Notes: a model not told the origin generated them from the letters alone. Positions 54,241 through 63,526 are shown, counted from the first letter of the stretch. The stretch is 64,000 nt of DNA from Myxococcus stipitatus (GCF_037414475.1 NZ_CP147913.1:1178001-1242000); one strand, 5' to 3'. Numbers and translations are program-made.

Positions 54241-55062
54241 ATGTTCGATGCGTACCTGACCCGCTGGAACCTGACGCCCGATGGAGCACCCATCACCACC
54301 TGGGGCTCACGGCTGCTTCCCGTTCGCTGGCGGGGCCAGGCCGCCATGTTGAAGGTCTCTGAGCACCCCGAGGAGAAGTTCGGCGGTCTGCTCATGACGT
54401 GGTGGGACGGACAAGGCGCCGCCCGCGTCCTCGAGTCGTCCGACGAGGCCATCCTCCTCGAGCGTGCGCAAGGTGGACGCTCCCTCTCCGCGCTCGCCCG
54501 GAGCGGCCATGATGACGAGGCCACCCGCATCCTCTGCGACGCCATCGCGGCGATTCACACGCCCCGGTCCAAGCCCCTCCCCGAGCTCGTCCCCTTGGAC
54601 GTGTGGTTCCGGGAGCTGGAGCCCGCGGCCGCCCTCCATGGGGGCTGGCTGACCCGCTCCGCCGAAGCCGCGCGCTGGCTCCTGGCGAACCCACGGGACG
54701 TGCGGCCCCTGCACGGAGACATCCACCACGACAACGTCCTCGACTTCGGCGAGCGTGGCTGGCTCGTCATCGACCCCAAGCGCCTCTTGGGCGAGCGCGG
54801 CTTCGACTACGCGAACCTGTTCTGCAATCCAGATGTCGGCGACTCGACACCGTCGCCCCCGGTGGCCACCGTGCCCGAGCGCTTCGCACGGCGGCTGGAC
54901 CTCGTCCTGGAACGCTCGGGGATGGAGCGGAGCCGGCTCCTGAAGTGGATCCTCGCGTGGGCGGGACTGTCCGCGGTCTGGTTCATCAGCGACGGAGACA
55001 GCGCCGAGGTCGACGGCCGCATCGCCGAGCTCGCGCTGGCCGAACTCCACCGGAGTGGGTGA
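54241..55062 (+). CDS. Aminoglycoside phosphotransferase-like kinase, APH(6)/StrB-like
   Basis: 273 residues, from ATG 54241. The catalytic loop is LHGDIHHDNVLDFG, with Asp of the Brenner box and the metal-binding Asn; WLVIDPKRLLGERGFDYA provides the second metal-binding Asp. The N-terminal part (VRWRGQAAMLKVSEHPEEKFGGLLMTWWDGQGAARV) matches streptomycin 6-phosphotransferases (StrB/APH(6)-Id) in pattern. It should transfer phosphate from ATP to an aminoglycoside hydroxyl, but could also act on another substrate. It stands alone, 119 nt after the dioxygenase gene. The gene does not lie beside any strA or other resistance gene. Cytoplasmic. Confidence 0.83.
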   Translation: MFDAYLTRWNLTPDGAPITTWGSRLLPVRWRGQAAMLKVSEHPEEKFGGLLMTWWDGQGAARVLESSDEAILLERAQGGRSLSALARSGHDDEATRILCDAIAAIHTPRSKPLPELVPLDVWFRELEPAAALHGGWLTRSAEAARWLLANPRDVRPLHGDIHHDNVLDFGERGWLVIDPKRLLGERGFDYANLFCNPDVGDSTPSPPVATVPERFARRLDLVLERSGMERSRLLKWILAWAGLSAVWFISDGDSAEVDGRIAELALAELHRSG

Positions 55063-55115
55063 CAGATTTCACCACGGACGGTGTTCCACCGCCCATGAGC
55101 GCGGGAGGCTGGAAC

Positions 55116-55955
55116 ATGTGGAAGCGTGCGACCTTTGGACTGCTGGCGACGTGGCTGGCCACGGGCTGTGGCGCCGTCGAGTTCGGCAACGGAAACACCG
55201 TCACGGAGGACCGCCCATTGGACGGCTTCCAGTCCGTCACGCACGAGGGCTCCCTGGATATCTTCGTCCGTGAGGGCGAGGTGATGTCCGTGAAGGTGAC
55301 GGTGGACTCGAACCTCCAGGACAACGTCCGCACGTTCATGGGTCCGGACTCGCAGCTCGTCATCGTGACGGACGGGAACATCCACCCGGATGGCCCCGCA
55401 CGGGTCGAGGTCACCATGCCCCGCATCGTGGGAGCAGCGCTGGAGGGCTCCGGCGCGCTGACCGCGGAGGGCTTCGGGGGACAGGCCGCGGAGCACGTCC
55501 GGCTGCGCATGGAGGGCTCGGGCACGGTGCGCTTCTGCGGCGCGGCCCACCGGCTGGAGGCGCGGCTGGAGGGCTCCGGCCGGATGACCTTGTGCACGCC
55601 CACGTCGGTGATGGCGGAGGCGGTGGAGCTGTCCCTGTCCGGCTCGGGAGAGCTGAACTGGAAGGGCAGCGCGAACAACGTGCAGGCCACCAGCCGGGGC
55701 TCTGGTGACATGACGCTGGAAGGGACGGCGCGCAGGCTGGGCGCGCGCGTCGAGGGCAGCGGCGACCTGGATGCCCGCGCGCTGCGGACGGTGGACCTGG
55801 ACCTGGTGGCCGAGGGCTCCGGGGATGTCCAGGCGACGGTGGAGGGCGGCGTCGTCACCGTGTCCCATGACTCGTCGGGCGACGTGGAGCTGTGGGGACG
55901 CGCGTCCCGGGACGAGATTCGCCAGCGGGGCAGCGGCCGGGTCATCTGGCGCTGA
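55116..55955 (+). CDS. Head-GIN domain (DUF2807) lipoprotein
   Basis: 279 residues from ATG 55116, with GGGAGG 9 nt upstream; an ATG at 55095 is less well placed. The lipobox is LATGCGAVEF. The DUF2807 auto-transporter-adhesin-like domain follows, recognised by FQSVTHEGSLDIFVREGE, VEVTMPRIVGAALEGSG and multiple EGSG/RGSG turn repeats (GSGALTAEG, EGSGRMTL, GSGDLDARA) of a beta-helix. Probably an outer-membrane-anchored surface protein. The function is unknown. It is 53 nt after the kinase gene. Confidence 0.82.
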   Translation: MWKRATFGLLATWLATGCGAVEFGNGNTVTEDRPLDGFQSVTHEGSLDIFVREGEVMSVKVTVDSNLQDNVRTFMGPDSQLVIVTDGNIHPDGPARVEVTMPRIVGAALEGSGALTAEGFGGQAAEHVRLRMEGSGTVRFCGAAHRLEARLEGSGRMTLCTPTSVMAEAVELSLSGSGELNWKGSANNVQATSRGSGDMTLEGTARRLGARVEGSGDLDARALRTVDLDLVAEGSGDVQATVEGGVVTVSHDSSGDVELWGRASRDEIRQRGSGRVIWR

Positions 55956-56073
55956 TCTCCCCACCCTGGAGGGAGGGGGCCCCCAGGCGGCCGGCCATGC
56001 CTCCCCTCCCTTCGCGCCTGTCCCCCACGGTGGACCTTTCTTCGCGCCCCCCTCCGGGATATTCACCGGCGGA

Positions 56074-57651
56074 ATGAAGGACGCTGAGACCTCGTCGCCC
56101 GCACTCCCCTCGAACGCCGCATCGTCGTCCCCTCTTTCGCTGGACGAGGTGCGTCAGTGCACCCGTGTCCTGGAGGCCATCGCGGACAACCGCGTGCTGC
56201 TGGCCAAGCTCCCTGAAGAGGAGAAGCTGGCCCTGCTGATGGCCGCCGGCCGCGTCGTGTACCCGGACCGGGTGTCCAAGAAGCGCATGGACAAGGCCCT
56301 GCGCCGCGAGCGCCGGGAGGAGAAGCAGGCGAAGGACCGGGTCGTCATCGCGTCGACCCGGATTCGCACGATGCGCCAGGCCCCGGTCTTCACCGTGCCC
56401 CTGCTCCCGGCCCCGCCGCCGGTGGAGGCCCCCGAGCAGGAGCTCGAGAAGCCGCGCAAGTGCTACGTGTGCAAGGTCGAGTACAAGCGGCTGCACTTCT
56501 TCTACGACTCGATGTGCATCGAGTGCGCGGACTTCAACTACGCGAAGCGCATCCAGCGCGCGCCCCTGGAGGGCAAGGTCGCGCTCATCACCGGCGCACG
56601 CGTGAAGATTGGCTTCCAGGCGTCGCTGATGCTGCTGCGCTCGGGCGCCACCGTCATCGCGACCACCCGCTTCCCCCAGGACTCGGCCCGGCGCTACCTG
56701 CAGGAGCCCGACTTCGCCGACTGGTCCCACCGGCTGCACATCCACGGGTTGGACCTGCGGCACGCGCCCAGCGTCGAAATCTTCGCGAAGTACGTGGAGC
56801 AGACGCACTCGCGGCTGGACATCCTCATCAACAACGCGGCGCAGACGGTGCGCCGGCCTCCGGGCTTCTACGCGCACCTGCTCGACGGAGAGCTTCGCCA
56901 GTTCCACGAACTGCCCGAGGCGGCGCGTCCGCTGCTCGCCGGGCACCGGGCCTGTATCGCCGCGGTGAACCCCCTGCTCGGCACGGGCGAGGTGGAGACC
57001 TCGTCGCTCACCACCACGTGGCGCAGCAGTGACCCGGCGCTGGGCATCCACTCCTCCGCCGCGCTGTCGCTGTTGCCCTACGCGCTGGAGTCGGAAGGCG
57101 ACACGAGCAAGCTCTTCCCCGTGGGCCGGCTGGACGCGGACGAGCAGCAGGTGGACCTGCGCGACATGAACTCGTGGCGGATGAAGCTGGCGGACGTGTC
57201 CACGGCGGAGATGCTGGAGGTCCACCTGGTGAACGCGGTGGCGCCCTTCATCCTCTGCGGCAAGCTCAAGCCGCTGATGATGAAGGACCGCACCACGCCC
57301 GGGCACATCGTCAACGTGTCGGCGATGGAGGGCAGCTTCTCGCGCGGGACGAAGACGGACCGGCATCCGCACACCAACATGGCGAAGGCCGCGCTCAACA
57401 TGATGACGCTGACGTCCGCCGCGGACTACGCGAAGGACCGCATCTACATGAACGCGGTGGACACCGGCTGGGTCACCGACGAGGACCCGGCGCTGTTCTC
57501 CGAGCGCAAGGTGAAGGACCTCGACTTCCAGCCGCCGCTGGACATCGTCGATGGCGCCGCGCGCGTGGTGGACCCGGTCATGACCTCGGAGAACTCCGGC
57601 CACTTCTCGTGGGGCAACTTCTTCAAGGACTACCGCCACACGTCTTGGTGA
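56074..57651 (+). CDS. SDR-fold protein with N-terminal zinc ribbon and missing catalytic Tyr
   Basis: 525 residues from ATG 56074. After a helical N-terminus rich in charged residues (about 20-90) comes a four-Cys zinc ribbon, C130-x2-C133 and C148-x2-C151 (KCYVCKVEYKRL...MCIECADF). The SDR domain then begins with ALITGARVKIG (173-180 as TGARVKIG), a NNA triplet (253-255) and S416 in VNVSAMEG. At the catalytic Y-x3-K site the sequence is T434-N-M-A-K438 (PHTNMAKAALNM), so Tyr is Thr. This is a conserved-looking but enzymatically divergent family; it may bind NAD(P) without classical reduction. The next gene may be coupled to it. Confidence 0.8.
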   Translation: MKDAETSSPALPSNAASSSPLSLDEVRQCTRVLEAIADNRVLLAKLPEEEKLALLMAAGRVVYPDRVSKKRMDKALRRERREEKQAKDRVVIASTRIRTMRQAPVFTVPLLPAPPPVEAPEQELEKPRKCYVCKVEYKRLHFFYDSMCIECADFNYAKRIQRAPLEGKVALITGARVKIGFQASLMLLRSGATVIATTRFPQDSARRYLQEPDFADWSHRLHIHGLDLRHAPSVEIFAKYVEQTHSRLDILINNAAQTVRRPPGFYAHLLDGELRQFHELPEAARPLLAGHRACIAAVNPLLGTGEVETSSLTTTWRSSDPALGIHSSAALSLLPYALESEGDTSKLFPVGRLDADEQQVDLRDMNSWRMKLADVSTAEMLEVHLVNAVAPFILCGKLKPLMMKDRTTPGHIVNVSAMEGSFSRGTKTDRHPHTNMAKAALNMMTLTSAADYAKDRIYMNAVDTGWVTDEDPALFSERKVKDLDFQPPLDIVDGAARVVDPVMTSENSGHFSWGNFFKDYRHTSW

Positions 57652-57704
57652 ACTCTCGCGAGGTGGGATTGACACGCGGGGCTGCTCCAGGCGCCAATCC
57701 GGAG

Positions 57705-58460
57705 ATGACCTCTCCGACTGGCAAGGACCTCTCCGCGAAGCTCAAGTCCCCTCCCGCGGCGCTGACGAAGAACCGCCTGCTCAAGAAGTTGGACGGGGAG
57801 GAGTTGCTGTCCTCCCTGGCCAAGGACCTGAAGAAGGCGGCGGGCACGTCGGCGCCGGAGCTTGTCGGGGAGCTGACACATCCCGTCTCGGCCTATCCCC
57901 TGGCGCTGCTCCTGCGCGACGCGGCCATCGAGGCCCCCGTCTCCAAGCGCATCAAGAAGCTCGACGTGACGGAGGCCCGGCTCATCACGGGCGACCTGCA
58001 CGTCGCGGGCAGGCTCACCGTCGAGTCCACGCTGGTCGTCCTGGGCAACGTGGAAGCGCAGACCGTCCTGGTGGGCGAGGGCGGGACGCTGGTGGTGGGG
58101 GGCAACCTCAAGGCCTGTGTCGCGGGCGGTGATGGCTGGCTCCTCGTCAACGGGGACCTCGACGCGGACCTGGTGTGCTGTGCCTACGAGGCCGGCGAGC
58201 TCGGGGTGAATGGCACGCTGCGCGCGCTGCTCGCGGTGTCCTCCAACCACGGGGTCCGCATCGTCAAGAACGAGGCGTCGAACTTCTTCGACCTCTGGGA
58301 CCCCAGCCCCAAGAGCAAGAAGTACCAGGAGCTCCTCTCCCGCATCTCGCCGAAGGCCGTCCTCCCGGAGGACGAGGACGCGGACTTCGGCGTGCTCCAG
58401 GTGGACTTCCAGCGGCTCATGAAGCTGGCCCAGAGCGGCAAGCCCTTCCTGCGGGGCTGA
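57705..58460 (+). CDS. Bactofilin-like beta-helix protein
   Basis: About 251 residues from ATG 57705; a GTG at 57648 overlapping the previous stop (GTGA) is also possible and would couple the two genes. The core (about 85-175) consists of short repeated beta turns VTEARLITGDLHVAGRL, VESTLVVLGNVEA, VLVGEGGTLVVGGNLKA and LLVNGDLDADLV, which form a right-handed beta-helix like bactofilin or polymer-forming cytoskeletal proteins. A Lys-rich N-terminus and helical C-terminus flank it. Role: probably scaffold-like; the link with the zinc-ribbon SDR is by position only. Confidence 0.7.
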   Translation: MTSPTGKDLSAKLKSPPAALTKNRLLKKLDGEELLSSLAKDLKKAAGTSAPELVGELTHPVSAYPLALLLRDAAIEAPVSKRIKKLDVTEARLITGDLHVAGRLTVESTLVVLGNVEAQTVLVGEGGTLVVGGNLKACVAGGDGWLLVNGDLDADLVCCAYEAGELGVNGTLRALLAVSSNHGVRIVKNEASNFFDLWDPSPKSKKYQELLSRISPKAVLPEDEDADFGVLQVDFQRLMKLAQSGKPFLRG

Positions 58461-58473
58461 GACAACCGCTCGA

Positions 58474-58507
58474 GGAGGAGGCACCGACCCCCGCCAGTGC
58501 CTCCTCC
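58474..58507. terminator. 11-bp hairpin between convergent genes
   Basis: GGAGGAGGCAC (58474-58484) and GTGCCTCCTCC (58497-58507) pair exactly, with a 12-nt loop, 14 nt after the bactofilin-like stop and 14 nt before the DUF4139 gene stop on the other strand. Confidence 0.6.
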
Positions 58508-58520
58508 ACGAGCACCTCCG

Positions 58521-60086
58521 CTACATCCCCAAGGTGCTGTAGCTGGAGGGCGCATCCACGTGGAAAGCCAACTCCACGGTGCGCTTCTCACCTGGCGCGA
58601 GCGCCAGCTTCCAGACGGCGATGCCGTCGTCCTTTCCCACCGTGAAGCCCGCCGTGGACTCCGGCTCCACCGCCACCTTCACGTCGTCCAACTCGGAGAC
58701 GGGGATGTGCTCGGACAGCACCACCGTCTCGGACGTCGCCCGCAGGTTGGTGAGCTCGAAGCGGTACGCATAGCGGAAGCGCTGCTTGCCACCGAAGAGC
58801 CCCTTGGACTGGACCTCCGCCCCCACCGTGGTCCGCTTCACGCGCAGCCCTTCTTCCAGGCCGAACGTGAGCTCGAACGGCATGCCCTGCTCCACGCGCT
58901 CCAGCTTGTGCTTTCCCAGGAAGGCCTTGTCGCTGAAGACGCTGACCTGCCCTGGCAACAAGGGGAACGGCGTGGTGTTGGCCAGCCTCGCCACCCGGAA
59001 GACCACCGGGTTCATCTTGGGCACCGTGCGCCAGGAGAACTCCGCCGGAAGCGGGTGGCGCCCCAGGAGTACGCGCACCTCGGTGCCATCCCCCAGGATA
59101 CGGGTGGCCTCCTTCACCTCCCATTGCACGGACACGCCTTGGGACGAGACCTCCAACCCCTCGCCCCGGGAGCGCTCCGAGGAAGCACTCGTCAAGACAT
59201 CCTGCGGCACCTCCTCCGTGGGGGTCAGGACCCTCTGCTCCCGTGGCCGCTTCGTGGCCGCGACAAGCAACGGGGTCAATTCCGGCGGCGTGGCGTCCTG
59301 GATTGGCCGGGCCGTGGAGACAAACACCTTCGCACCCGTCCAGTCCTCCCCCGTCACCTGGCGAACCGTGGCCAGCGACGACAGCTGCACCATGCCTCGA
59401 GCCTCGTCCGCACGGGCCTCATGGACAGGCGTCCACGATGCTCCCGCCACGAGATAGGACAGCTCCACCCGGGACTGCGTTCCCTCGGAGCAGGCCAGGC
59501 GGACCTCCACACGGTGCTCTCCTCGGTCCGCGCGGTTCCGCAGCCGCGCCAACTCCATCTCGATTTCATCTCGCCGGCGTTGCAGGTCGCGCTGTTTCGC
59601 CGCGAGCGCGGACACTTCATTCACCCCACGAAGCCGCACCGCCATCGCCGCGTCGAAGGCCGAGCCCCATGTGCGAACGTCGGGTTTGGGCCCGGTCATC
59701 TCCCGGGTGACCTGGGCCACGGCGACGTCCGTGAAGCCTTGAGCCAGCCGCCCCAACTCCTGCGCCTGGGCAGCGGACGCCTCCAGGGCGGCCTCCTCCT
59801 GGCGCAGCGAGAGCTCGCGCGCTTCCCATTTCTCGCGCTCGGGGGCCATCTCCTGGTCGAGGGGCTGGAAGTCCGCGGTGAGCCCCTCCAGGGTGGCTCC
59901 CGAGGCACGGGCCTGAAAGCTCGCCCGGGAGACACCTTGGGGGAGGTGCTCGAAAACAGCGGTGGTGGCCCCTCGGCACGCCACGACTCGCGTACGTGTC
60001 ACCTGGGCATGGTCGGGATAGACGACGACGGAGGAGATCTCTGGCGCCGTGGCGAGCACCAGGAGCGACAAGGGAAGCAAGGTCAT
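58521..60086 (-). CDS. DUF4139-domain protein (mucoidy-inhibitor-like)
   Basis: 521 residues. The N-terminal DUF4140-like domain (VVVYPDHAQVTRTRVVACRGATTAVFEHLPQGV) is followed by a coiled-coil (about 80-190, rich in Glu/Gln/Ala) and the C-terminal DUF4139 domain with ELSYLVAGASWTPVHEARADEARG, SLATVRQVTGEDWTGAKVFVSTARP and AYRFELTNLRATSETVVLSEHIP. A signal peptide is weak but plausible. Members are periplasmic or surface proteins of unknown function. It follows 10 nt after the second DUF4139 gene and is probably co-transcribed with it. Confidence 0.85.
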   Translation of the reverse strand: MTLLPLSLLVLATAPEISSVVVYPDHAQVTRTRVVACRGATTAVFEHLPQGVSRASFQARASGATLEGLTADFQPLDQEMAPEREKWEARELSLRQEEAALEASAAQAQELGRLAQGFTDVAVAQVTREMTGPKPDVRTWGSAFDAAMAVRLRGVNEVSALAAKQRDLQRRRDEIEMELARLRNRADRGEHRVEVRLACSEGTQSRVELSYLVAGASWTPVHEARADEARGMVQLSSLATVRQVTGEDWTGAKVFVSTARPIQDATPPELTPLLVAATKRPREQRVLTPTEEVPQDVLTSASSERSRGEGLEVSSQGVSVQWEVKEATRILGDGTEVRVLLGRHPLPAEFSWRTVPKMNPVVFRVARLANTTPFPLLPGQVSVFSDKAFLGKHKLERVEQGMPFELTFGLEEGLRVKRTTVGAEVQSKGLFGGKQRFRYAYRFELTNLRATSETVVLSEHIPVSELDDVKVAVEPESTAGFTVGKDDGIAVWKLALAPGEKRTVELAFHVDAPSSYSTLGM

Positions 60087-60096
60087 GGAGGATGCC

Positions 60097-62304
60097 TCAC
60101 TGCGACTGGGACAGACGCCAGTCCCGAGGCCGGCGCAGGGTGTACTCGAACGTCACGGTCTTCTTGCTCGCTGGAGGGATGACGAGGTCCCACCGGAGTT
60201 GGCCCGTGGGCTCATCCCGATGCGCACCTGGAGAGGTGCGCACCAACGTCACCTCCAGCTTGCGCTGCTTGCTCACGGGCCACTGGTCCACCACGCGCGT
60301 CCGCAACGGGAAGCCGTAGGGATTGGAGACCTCCAGCGTGACCTCGTAGGTGTTCACGTCATCCTTGGAGATGAGGCCCTCTTGAGACTGAACCAGGCGA
60401 ACGTTCCGGGCAGTGCGAACCGCGGGGTCTACTCCCAATGGCAAGATGAAGGATTCTCCTGGGACGATGAGCTTCAACGCCGCGATGCCCACACGGTCAG
60501 CGCCCACGGAGAGCGTGGCTTCGCCCCCCGGCAGTGCCCCTCGTGACGGCCCCATGAGATGAGCCACCAGGTACGCTTCGCGGCCCAACGCGGGAAAGAC
60601 TTGCCGCTCGAGCTCGACAGGCCACGACTCGATGAACAGCGGGATGCTCCGCTCCCCCTGACTGCTAAAGACAGACTCCGGACGCGGCGCGGAGAAGGCC
60701 AGATCATAGCCACCCGCGAGTGAGGCCGGGAGGTCCTCGGCCAGCGACGGCCGGACCCAACCCTGGGGTGGAGCAATCCCCACGTAACGATTGACGACAG
60801 GCTCGGGAGTAGAAGCCGACTGCGAACTCGCAATCGATACTCCGAAGGTATCGACACGACTCGGACCTGAGGGAGCGGATTCCGCGAGGCTCTCGAACTG
60901 ACGGGAGGCACCATTGGCACCCCTCCCCACCCGGACGCGCTTGATGAACTCCTCATCGACCTCTGGAAACTCCGCGGCGATTTCGACGACTTCTCCCAGG
61001 GATTCGGGCAGCAGTTCCACATTGGCCATGACGGTTCGCCCCGCCCGGAGCCGCAGTTGCGAACGTGCGTAGGTTTTGTATTGCGCCTTCTCGAACCGCA
61101 GCGCGTACTCGCCCGCTGGCAGCCCCGGAATGCGGAACTCACCGCGGGCATCCGTCACGACCATCTGCTCCCCTTTGAGACTGGGGGAGGTCGCCGTGAC
61201 CACGACATCAGCGACGGGCACCCTGGCCTGGGAATCAATGACGGTGCCGATGAAGGCACTGCTCGTCCGGGATGACATCCCCTCGGGCGATGCCGTTTGC
61301 ATGGAAGACGCCCCGGAAGGGGTGCCGCTGGCACGAGCCTTGAGCCATCGGCGCAAGACCTGTTCGAGGTCCGGCTCGGCGACTCGCTCAATCATGGGCA
61401 GCAGGGGTGTGCCCTGCCGGGCCTTTCGCACGGGTGTTGGAATGAAACGCTCGGCAGTCCCCAACTTCCAGGTGGGCAACTTCGGAAGGGACGTGAGCGT
61501 GGAGGGCAGCGCCGTGCTGAGCGTGAGTCGAGCCCGCGTCCAGTCCTCCCCGGTCTCCTGGCTGACGAGCCCCGAGACGGCCACCTGCACCTGCTGCTTC
61601 TCCGGAAGTAATTGCAACTCGTAGCGCGGATACCAACGGGCATTCCGTGTCACGAGATAGGACAGCCGAACCGTGGCCCGACCTGTTCCCGTGAGCGAGG
61701 CCACCACCTCGAGGCCCGCCTCTTGAGGCTTGGAGTCAAGACGCTCCGCGTCCGCCACCTTCCGCGCCCGCTCCGCCTTCAACGTGGTCCCCCGCCCCTC
61801 CAGCTCGCGCATCCGAGCCTCCAGCTTCGCCGCCGTGTCGATGAGGAACGCGGTGGAGGTGCCCCAACTCCCAGGCGAAACAGCCCCGGAAGCCTGCGCC
61901 CCCTTCTCCTCCTGCGCCGAAGCCGCCAGCTCCGCCGGCCGGATGCGGCGAAGCGCCGCCACCTGGAGACCCAAGGCCGCCCGCTCGGCGTCCGCCAGCG
62001 AAATCTCCCCATCCAACCGGTCCAGGGCCTCCACCAGCGCCCGCGCCTCCTTCTCGGGGAAAGGCGGCGCGCTCGCCCGGCGAACCTCGACGGCGGAGAC
62101 CTGGGCCCCCTCCGCCTCGACCCGGATGGACTCAGGGTCCACCAGGTCCGGAAGCCGGGGCAACTCCACTCGCCGCGCTCCGGAGACATCGAGCGTGGCG
62201 GTCCGCACCACCCGGGCCCTGTCGCTGTACACAGTCACATCCGTCACGGGCGCATCGATGGCGGCATGCAGCAGCCCCGCCACGGCCCAGCCAGGAAGAA
62301 GCAT
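60097..62304 (-). CDS. DUF4139-domain protein with inserted carboxypeptidase-regulatory/TonB-plug-like segment
   Basis: 735 residues. The DUF4140-type start TDVTVYSDRARVVRTATLDVSGARRVELP, a coiled-coil (about 80-195) and DUF4139 halves RLSYLVTRNARWYPRYELQL and LVSQETGEDWTRARLTLSTALPS (about 205-290) are followed by a different segment (about 349-512): FIGTVIDSQARVPVADVVVTATSPSLKGEQ-type carboxypeptidase regulatory fold, then VVEIAAEFPEVDEEFIKRVRVGRGANGASRQFESLAESAP and FGVSIASSQ, which resemble the plug start of Oar-type TonB-dependent receptors. DUF4139 then resumes to the end. A possible signal peptide is present. Paired with the next gene. Confidence 0.8.
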   Translation of the reverse strand: MLLPGWAVAGLLHAAIDAPVTDVTVYSDRARVVRTATLDVSGARRVELPRLPDLVDPESIRVEAEGAQVSAVEVRRASAPPFPEKEARALVEALDRLDGEISLADAERAALGLQVAALRRIRPAELAASAQEEKGAQASGAVSPGSWGTSTAFLIDTAAKLEARMRELEGRGTTLKAERARKVADAERLDSKPQEAGLEVVASLTGTGRATVRLSYLVTRNARWYPRYELQLLPEKQQVQVAVSGLVSQETGEDWTRARLTLSTALPSTLTSLPKLPTWKLGTAERFIPTPVRKARQGTPLLPMIERVAEPDLEQVLRRWLKARASGTPSGASSMQTASPEGMSSRTSSAFIGTVIDSQARVPVADVVVTATSPSLKGEQMVVTDARGEFRIPGLPAGEYALRFEKAQYKTYARSQLRLRAGRTVMANVELLPESLGEVVEIAAEFPEVDEEFIKRVRVGRGANGASRQFESLAESAPSGPSRVDTFGVSIASSQSASTPEPVVNRYVGIAPPQGWVRPSLAEDLPASLAGGYDLAFSAPRPESVFSSQGERSIPLFIESWPVELERQVFPALGREAYLVAHLMGPSRGALPGGEATLSVGADRVGIAALKLIVPGESFILPLGVDPAVRTARNVRLVQSQEGLISKDDVNTYEVTLEVSNPYGFPLRTRVVDQWPVSKQRKLEVTLVRTSPGAHRDEPTGQLRWDLVIPPASKKTVTFEYTLRRPRDWRLSQSQ

Positions 62305-62457
62305 GGCGTCAAGCTATCCAGCCACCCGGGCCCACATCTTCACGGAGTCATCATGGCCCCGGCATGAATGGTTCAGCGCCGAGCCGTTTCCCACGCCCCC
62401 AGGACATGCCCGAGCCCCGAGGCACTAACCTCCCCCCAGAACGACGGAAAGGACGCC

Positions 62458-63285
62458 ATGCAACTCATCACCAACGCAAGACAAGGTGCCAGCGTGCGGC
62501 TGGACCGCATCCTCACCACGCCCCCCACGAAAGAGCTCAAGTCAGACGCCAAGGAGGAGTTCGATACACTCAGCAACGAATTGTTCGACCTCCAGGACCT
62601 GCTCTGGGGCGCCCGCATGAACTCCGTGCTCATCGTCCTCCAGGGCCGGGACACCGCGGGCAAGGACGGCACCATCAAACATGTCGTGGGCAGCCTCAAC
62701 CCCCGAGGCGTCAGCGTCACGTCCTTCGCCGTCCCCACCGCAGAGGAAGCCGAGCATGACTTCCTCTGGCGCATCCACCGGCACACCCCCCGCCTGGGCG
62801 AATTCGCCATCTTCAACCGCTCCCACTACGAAGACGTGCTCGCCGTGCGGGTCCACAAACTCGCCCCCAAGTCCCTCTGGCAGAAGCGTTTCGAGCACAT
62901 CCAGGACTTCGAGGACATGCTCTTCGAGCACGGAACCATCGTCCTGAAGTTCTTCCTCCACATCAGCCAGGACGAGCAGGAACAACGGCTGATGGACCGG
63001 GAGAAGGAGCCGCGCAAGGCCTGGAAGATCAGCGCCGGGGATTGGGAGGACCGCAAACACTGGGCGGACTACACCCAGGCCTACCAGGACGTCTTCGCGC
63101 GCACGTCCACCCCGCAGGCGCCGTGGAGGCTCGTGCCCTCGGATTCCAAGTGGTATCGGAATCTGGTCGTTGCACGCGCGGTGGCGACGGCGCTGCGTCC
63201 CTACCGCAAAAGCTGGCAGGACCAGCTGGATGAAGTCGGCGCGAAAAAGAAGGCGGAACTCAAAGCGTGGCGGAAACACCGCTGA
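62458..63285 (+). CDS. ppk2: Polyphosphate kinase 2 (PPK2) family protein
   Basis: 275 residues from ATG 62458 (AAAGGA just before it). The P-loop VLQGRDTAGKDGTIKHV, the FNRSHYEDVLAVRVH motif (Walker B-like/lid) and DWEDRKHWADYTQAYQDVFARTSTPQAPWRLVPSDSKWYRNL with a conserved Arg/Asp/His set are diagnostic of the PPK2 family, which uses polyphosphate to phosphorylate nucleotides (ADP or AMP/GDP according to class). Length and motif order fit a single-domain, class I/III-like member. The nucleotide preference is not readable from sequence alone. Cytoplasmic. It is divergent from the DUF4139 pair (153 nt). Confidence 0.92.
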   Translation: MQLITNARQGASVRLDRILTTPPTKELKSDAKEEFDTLSNELFDLQDLLWGARMNSVLIVLQGRDTAGKDGTIKHVVGSLNPRGVSVTSFAVPTAEEAEHDFLWRIHRHTPRLGEFAIFNRSHYEDVLAVRVHKLAPKSLWQKRFEHIQDFEDMLFEHGTIVLKFFLHISQDEQEQRLMDREKEPRKAWKISAGDWEDRKHWADYTQAYQDVFARTSTPQAPWRLVPSDSKWYRNLVVARAVATALRPYRKSWQDQLDEVGAKKKAELKAWRKHR

Positions 63286-63526
63286 GAACACTTCACCCGC
63301 TTCGCGGACGCTGCCTTGGGGTTTGGGTTCGCTGTTACATGGAACGCGCCATGATGACACTCAACGTGGCGCGTGTCGGGTGGCGAACGTGTTCTCACGT
63401 ATCAACGCAGGCACACCCAGCGGAAAAATGTATTCGTGCACTCCATCGCATCCAGCGGCCTCTCTCGAACGGTGTCTCAAGCATTTCTTCGGTGCCGCAG
63501 GAGCGACGAGCGGAATGGAGCGAAAC

